Of a DNA stretch of 43,317 nucleotides, positions 41,181 to 43,317 are shown piece by piece (position 1 is the stretch's first letter; every line of letters begins with the position of its first letter). Origin of the DNA: an uncultured Bacteroides sp. (lineage in GTDB: Bacteria > Bacteroidota > Bacteroidia > Bacteroidales > Bacteroidaceae); contig URDR01000015.1 of assembly GCA_900546645.1 (NCBI GenBank), positions 1 through 43,317 of the forward strand, given 5' to 3'. The notes under the pieces were generated by a model. The model ran no database searches. It saw only the letters and a program-made list of their open reading frames with translations, and was not told where the DNA came from. The position numbers and the translations under genes were made by a program.

Positions 41181-42977
41181 ATGGAAGTAAACGAAACCAA
41201 CCGCCCACTAACTGAAACACCAGCAGAAGAAACACTGGCAACTTCGGTTCCTACTATTGAAAACAATCAAAACGTTACTTGTACCTCAGCACAAACTCAA
41301 GAAGAGGTAATCAAACGTTTGAGGGAAATCAATGAAAATGCCTGCGAGGCAGATAAACAAGAAATAGACCAGCTGAAGCAAACTTTTTACAAACTACATA
41401 AATCGGACCAAGAGGCTGAAAGAAAAGCCTTTATTGAAAAAGGAGGAAATGCTGAAGATTTTACTCCTACACCTAACCCATTAGAGACTTTATTCAAGGA
41501 AATCATGGGAGAAATCAAAGAAAAAAGAAGTGCCCTAAGCGCTGCTTTAGAACAAGAAAAAGAAGAAAACTTAGCAAAGAAACTGGAGATTCTGGAAAAG
41601 ATGAAAACGCTGACTGAATCTACCGAAGATACAACTGCTATTTACAATGAGTTTAAGCAGCTGCAGCAAGAATGGAATGATATTAAACAAGTTCCAAGCG
41701 GACGCCAAAACGAACTGTGGAGAAGTTACCAGCTTTACACTGAAAAGTTTTACGACATGGTAAAACTGAACAACGAGTTCAGAGAATATGATTTCAAAAA
41801 GAATCTGGAACAGAAAACGCACTTATGCGAAGCTGCTGAAAAATTAGCCGAAGAAACCGACGTTATTTCCGCTTTTCACCAGCTCCAGAAGTTACATCAA
41901 GAGTTCCGTGCCATCGGTCCGGTAGCCAAAGAACTGCGCGAAAGCCTATGGGCACGATTCAAAGCTGCCTCAACAGTAATCAATCGACGCCATCAGCAGC
42001 ATTTTGAAGAGTTGAAGGAAAAAGAACAGAATAATTTAGACCAGAAAACCGTTATCTGCGAAATTGTTGAAAGCATGGAATATGATACGTTTACCACATT
42101 CAGCGACTGGGAAGATAAAACACAGGAAATCCTCGCCTTGCAGGCAAAATGGAAAACCATAGGCTATGCTCCTCAGAAAATGAACGTGAAAATATTTGAA
42201 CGTTTCCGTAGTGCATGCGATGAATTCTTCCACCGGAAAGCTGCTTTCTATAAGTCTATTAAAGAAAACATGGCGAAAAACCTGGAAAAGAAGAGAGAAT
42301 TATGCGAAAAAGCAGAAGCCTTGAAGGAAAGTACCGACTGGAAAGCTACGGCTGAATTGTTAACTCAATTACAAAAGGAGTGGAAAAACATCGGTCCGGT
42401 TTCAAAAAAGCATTCTGATTCAATTTGGAAACGCTTTATCGGAGCTTGCGACTATTTCTTTGAGCAGAAAAACAAGGCGACTTCGTCACAACGCTCCATT
42501 GAAATGGAAAACCTGGCTAAAAAAGAAAACATCATCCAGCAGCTCACAGAACTTCAAGAGAGCAGCAATCAGGAAGAAACCACTGAAAAAATACGCCAGC
42601 TGACTAAAGAATGGAATGAAGTAGGTTTTGTTCCGTTCAAGGACAAAGACCGTATTTATAAAACTTACCATGCTTTGATTGACAAGTTTAATCTCTCAGC
42701 TGCTGAAAAAAAACTGAGCAATTTTAAATCAAGCTTAAACAAGGAAACGAATCTTTACCGTGAACGTGAAAAACTGATGCGAACGTATGAGGGACTGAAA
42801 AATGACATCCATACGTATGAAAATAATTTAGGGTTCCTCAGCTCTTCATCCAAAAAAGGGAATAATCTTGTCACGGATATTACCCGAAAAATTGAGCGTC
42901 TGAAGGCCGATTTGGATTTGGTTACCAAGAAAATTGCAGCTATTGATGAGACCTTAAGAGAAGCTGCTCAAAATTAA
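41181..42977 (+). CDS. DUF349 repeat coiled-coil protein
   Basis: 598 residues, highly charged and almost wholly helical, with no signal peptide or membrane segment. Several DUF349-type repeats of about 70 residues are visible. Each has a W near QLQQEWNDIKQVP, LQAKWKTIGYAP, QLQKEWKNIGPV or QLTKEWNEVGFVP and a following helix such as LWARFKAA, IFERFRSACDEFF or IWKRFIGACDYFF. A coiled coil closes the C-terminus. The family's function is unknown. It has its own promoter and a strong terminator, so it is monocistronic. Confidence 0.93.
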   Translation: MEVNETNRPLTETPAEETLATSVPTIENNQNVTCTSAQTQEEVIKRLREINENACEADKQEIDQLKQTFYKLHKSDQEAERKAFIEKGGNAEDFTPTPNPLETLFKEIMGEIKEKRSALSAALEQEKEENLAKKLEILEKMKTLTESTEDTTAIYNEFKQLQQEWNDIKQVPSGRQNELWRSYQLYTEKFYDMVKLNNEFREYDFKKNLEQKTHLCEAAEKLAEETDVISAFHQLQKLHQEFRAIGPVAKELRESLWARFKAASTVINRRHQQHFEELKEKEQNNLDQKTVICEIVESMEYDTFTTFSDWEDKTQEILALQAKWKTIGYAPQKMNVKIFERFRSACDEFFHRKAAFYKSIKENMAKNLEKKRELCEKAEALKESTDWKATAELLTQLQKEWKNIGPVSKKHSDSIWKRFIGACDYFFEQKNKATSSQRSIEMENLAKKENIIQQLTELQESSNQEETTEKIRQLTKEWNEVGFVPFKDKDRIYKTYHALIDKFNLSAAEKKLSNFKSSLNKETNLYREREKLMRTYEGLKNDIHTYENNLGFLSSSSKKGNNLVTDITRKIERLKADLDLVTKKIAAIDETLREAAQN

Positions 42978-43006
42978 TATCTGCAGAAAATACCCTATCA
43001 AAAAAA

Positions 43007-43057
43007 GAAGGCATGAAGTTTATGGTTCTTGAATAGAAAATGAAACTTCATGCCTTC
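43007..43057 (+). terminator. Rho-independent terminator after the DUF349 gene
   Basis: A 15-bp perfect stem GAAGGCATGAAGTTT (43007-43021, with 43043-43057) is preceded by an A tract and followed by CCTTTTC. Confidence 0.85.
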
Positions 43058-43081
43058 CCTTTTCAAGGGTTATCATATACA

Positions 43082-43129
43082 ACAAAAAAAGAAGAAAGGA
43101 ATCAAATGAAACCTTTCTTCTTTTTTTGT
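43082..43129. terminator. Perfect 18-bp inverted-repeat terminator next to the tRNA genes
   Basis: 43082-43099 pairs perfectly with 43112-43129 around a 12-base loop. The stem includes seven A residues and seven T residues, so it ends in a T tract when read from either side. It probably ends the minus-strand tRNA transcript and backs up the DUF349 terminator. Confidence 0.85.
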
Positions 43130-43199
43130 TGGGCTACTCGGACTCGAACCAAGAAAAACAGGACCAGAATCTGTTGTGTTACCATTACACCATAGCCCA
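43129..43199 (-). tRNA. tRNA-Gln(CTG), copy 1
   Basis: A 71-nt cloverleaf on the minus strand. The acceptor strands TGGGCTA and TAGCCCA pair fully. The D-arm holds GGTGTAATGGTAACAC, the anticodon loop is TTCTGGT with anticodon CTG, and the T-loop is TTCGAGT. CCA is not encoded. The lowest pair of the anticodon stem (31-39) is A-C, a mismatch. It is identical to the copy 44 bp upstream. Confidence 0.92.
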
Positions 43200-43243
43200 A
43201 AAGAATGGATATTCCCTCCGTGGGAACCTCCGCAAATAGGAAG

Positions 43244-43314
43244 TTGGGCTACTCGGACTCGAACCAAGAAAAACAGGACCAGAATCTGTTGTGTTACCAT
43301 TACACCATAGCCCA
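43244..43314 (-). tRNA. tRNA-Gln(CTG), copy 2
   Basis: A 71-nt gene with exactly the same sequence as the copy at 43129-43199, including anticodon CTG and the A31-C39 mismatch. It is transcribed first on the minus strand. The 44-bp spacer between the copies has no notable structure. It lies at the right edge of the window, and its promoter is outside. Confidence 0.92.
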
Positions 43315-43317
43315 AAA

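Overview
The window looks like a chromosomal segment of a gut Bacteroidaceae (Bacteroides or Phocaeicola-like; species not determined). The signs are a SusC/SusD pair, several TonB-dependent receptors, perfect Bacteroides-type -7 boxes (TAnnTTTG) ahead of many starts, A-rich leaders without strong Shine-Dalgarno sites, and tRNA genes without an encoded CCA.

Layout. 1-60 is the 3' end of tmRNA, followed by a hairpin terminator. 297-12214 (minus strand) is a sialic acid utilisation locus. Read in transcription order it holds a GntR/FCD regulator, a kelch mutarotase fused to a sodium:solute symporter, N-acetylneuraminate lyase, SusC, SusD, a BNR-repeat sialidase-like protein and a GH33 sialidase. 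Together these would release sialic acid at the surface, import it across the outer membrane, equilibrate its anomers, pump it across the inner membrane and cleave it to ManNAc and pyruvate. An exact palindrome fitting the FadR/FCD operator consensus lies upstream of the regulator, and related GTCATAC cores sit in the susC promoter gap.

12504-16420 holds half of a urea transporter gene, then tadA with a small conserved gene, and a plus-strand run of yraN, an MmcQ/YjbR gene, a biotin ligase and a MATE exporter. 16530-20527 is a two-gene unit: an Oar-like TonB-dependent receptor and a periplasmic glycerophosphodiester phosphodiesterase. Next come a secreted protein of unknown function, pyrH, then meaB and a DUF1573 gene, and a very large alpha-2-macroglobulin-like protein without a visible thioester.

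30550-33261 is a decayed accessory region. It has a glycerate kinase with an apparent internal deletion and a broken restriction-modification cluster, in which an intact restriction-endonuclease-like gene lies between remnants of two different DNA methyltransferases. 33302-35956 holds an HU-HIG-type DNA-binding protein with a C-terminal winged helix, a striking 110-bp array of five 22-bp dyad repeats, and an AAA-ATPase/PD-(D/E)XK protein. The rest is housekeeping: pepD, a flippase-like membrane protein, rsmA and mgtE (overlapping), a DUF349 coiled-coil protein, and two identical tRNA-Gln(CTG) genes on the minus strand at the right edge.

The best candidates for something undescribed are the HU-HIG gene with its helically phased repeat array, the mutarotase-symporter fusion with its putative regulon operators, and the restriction gene left beside two dead methyltransferases.
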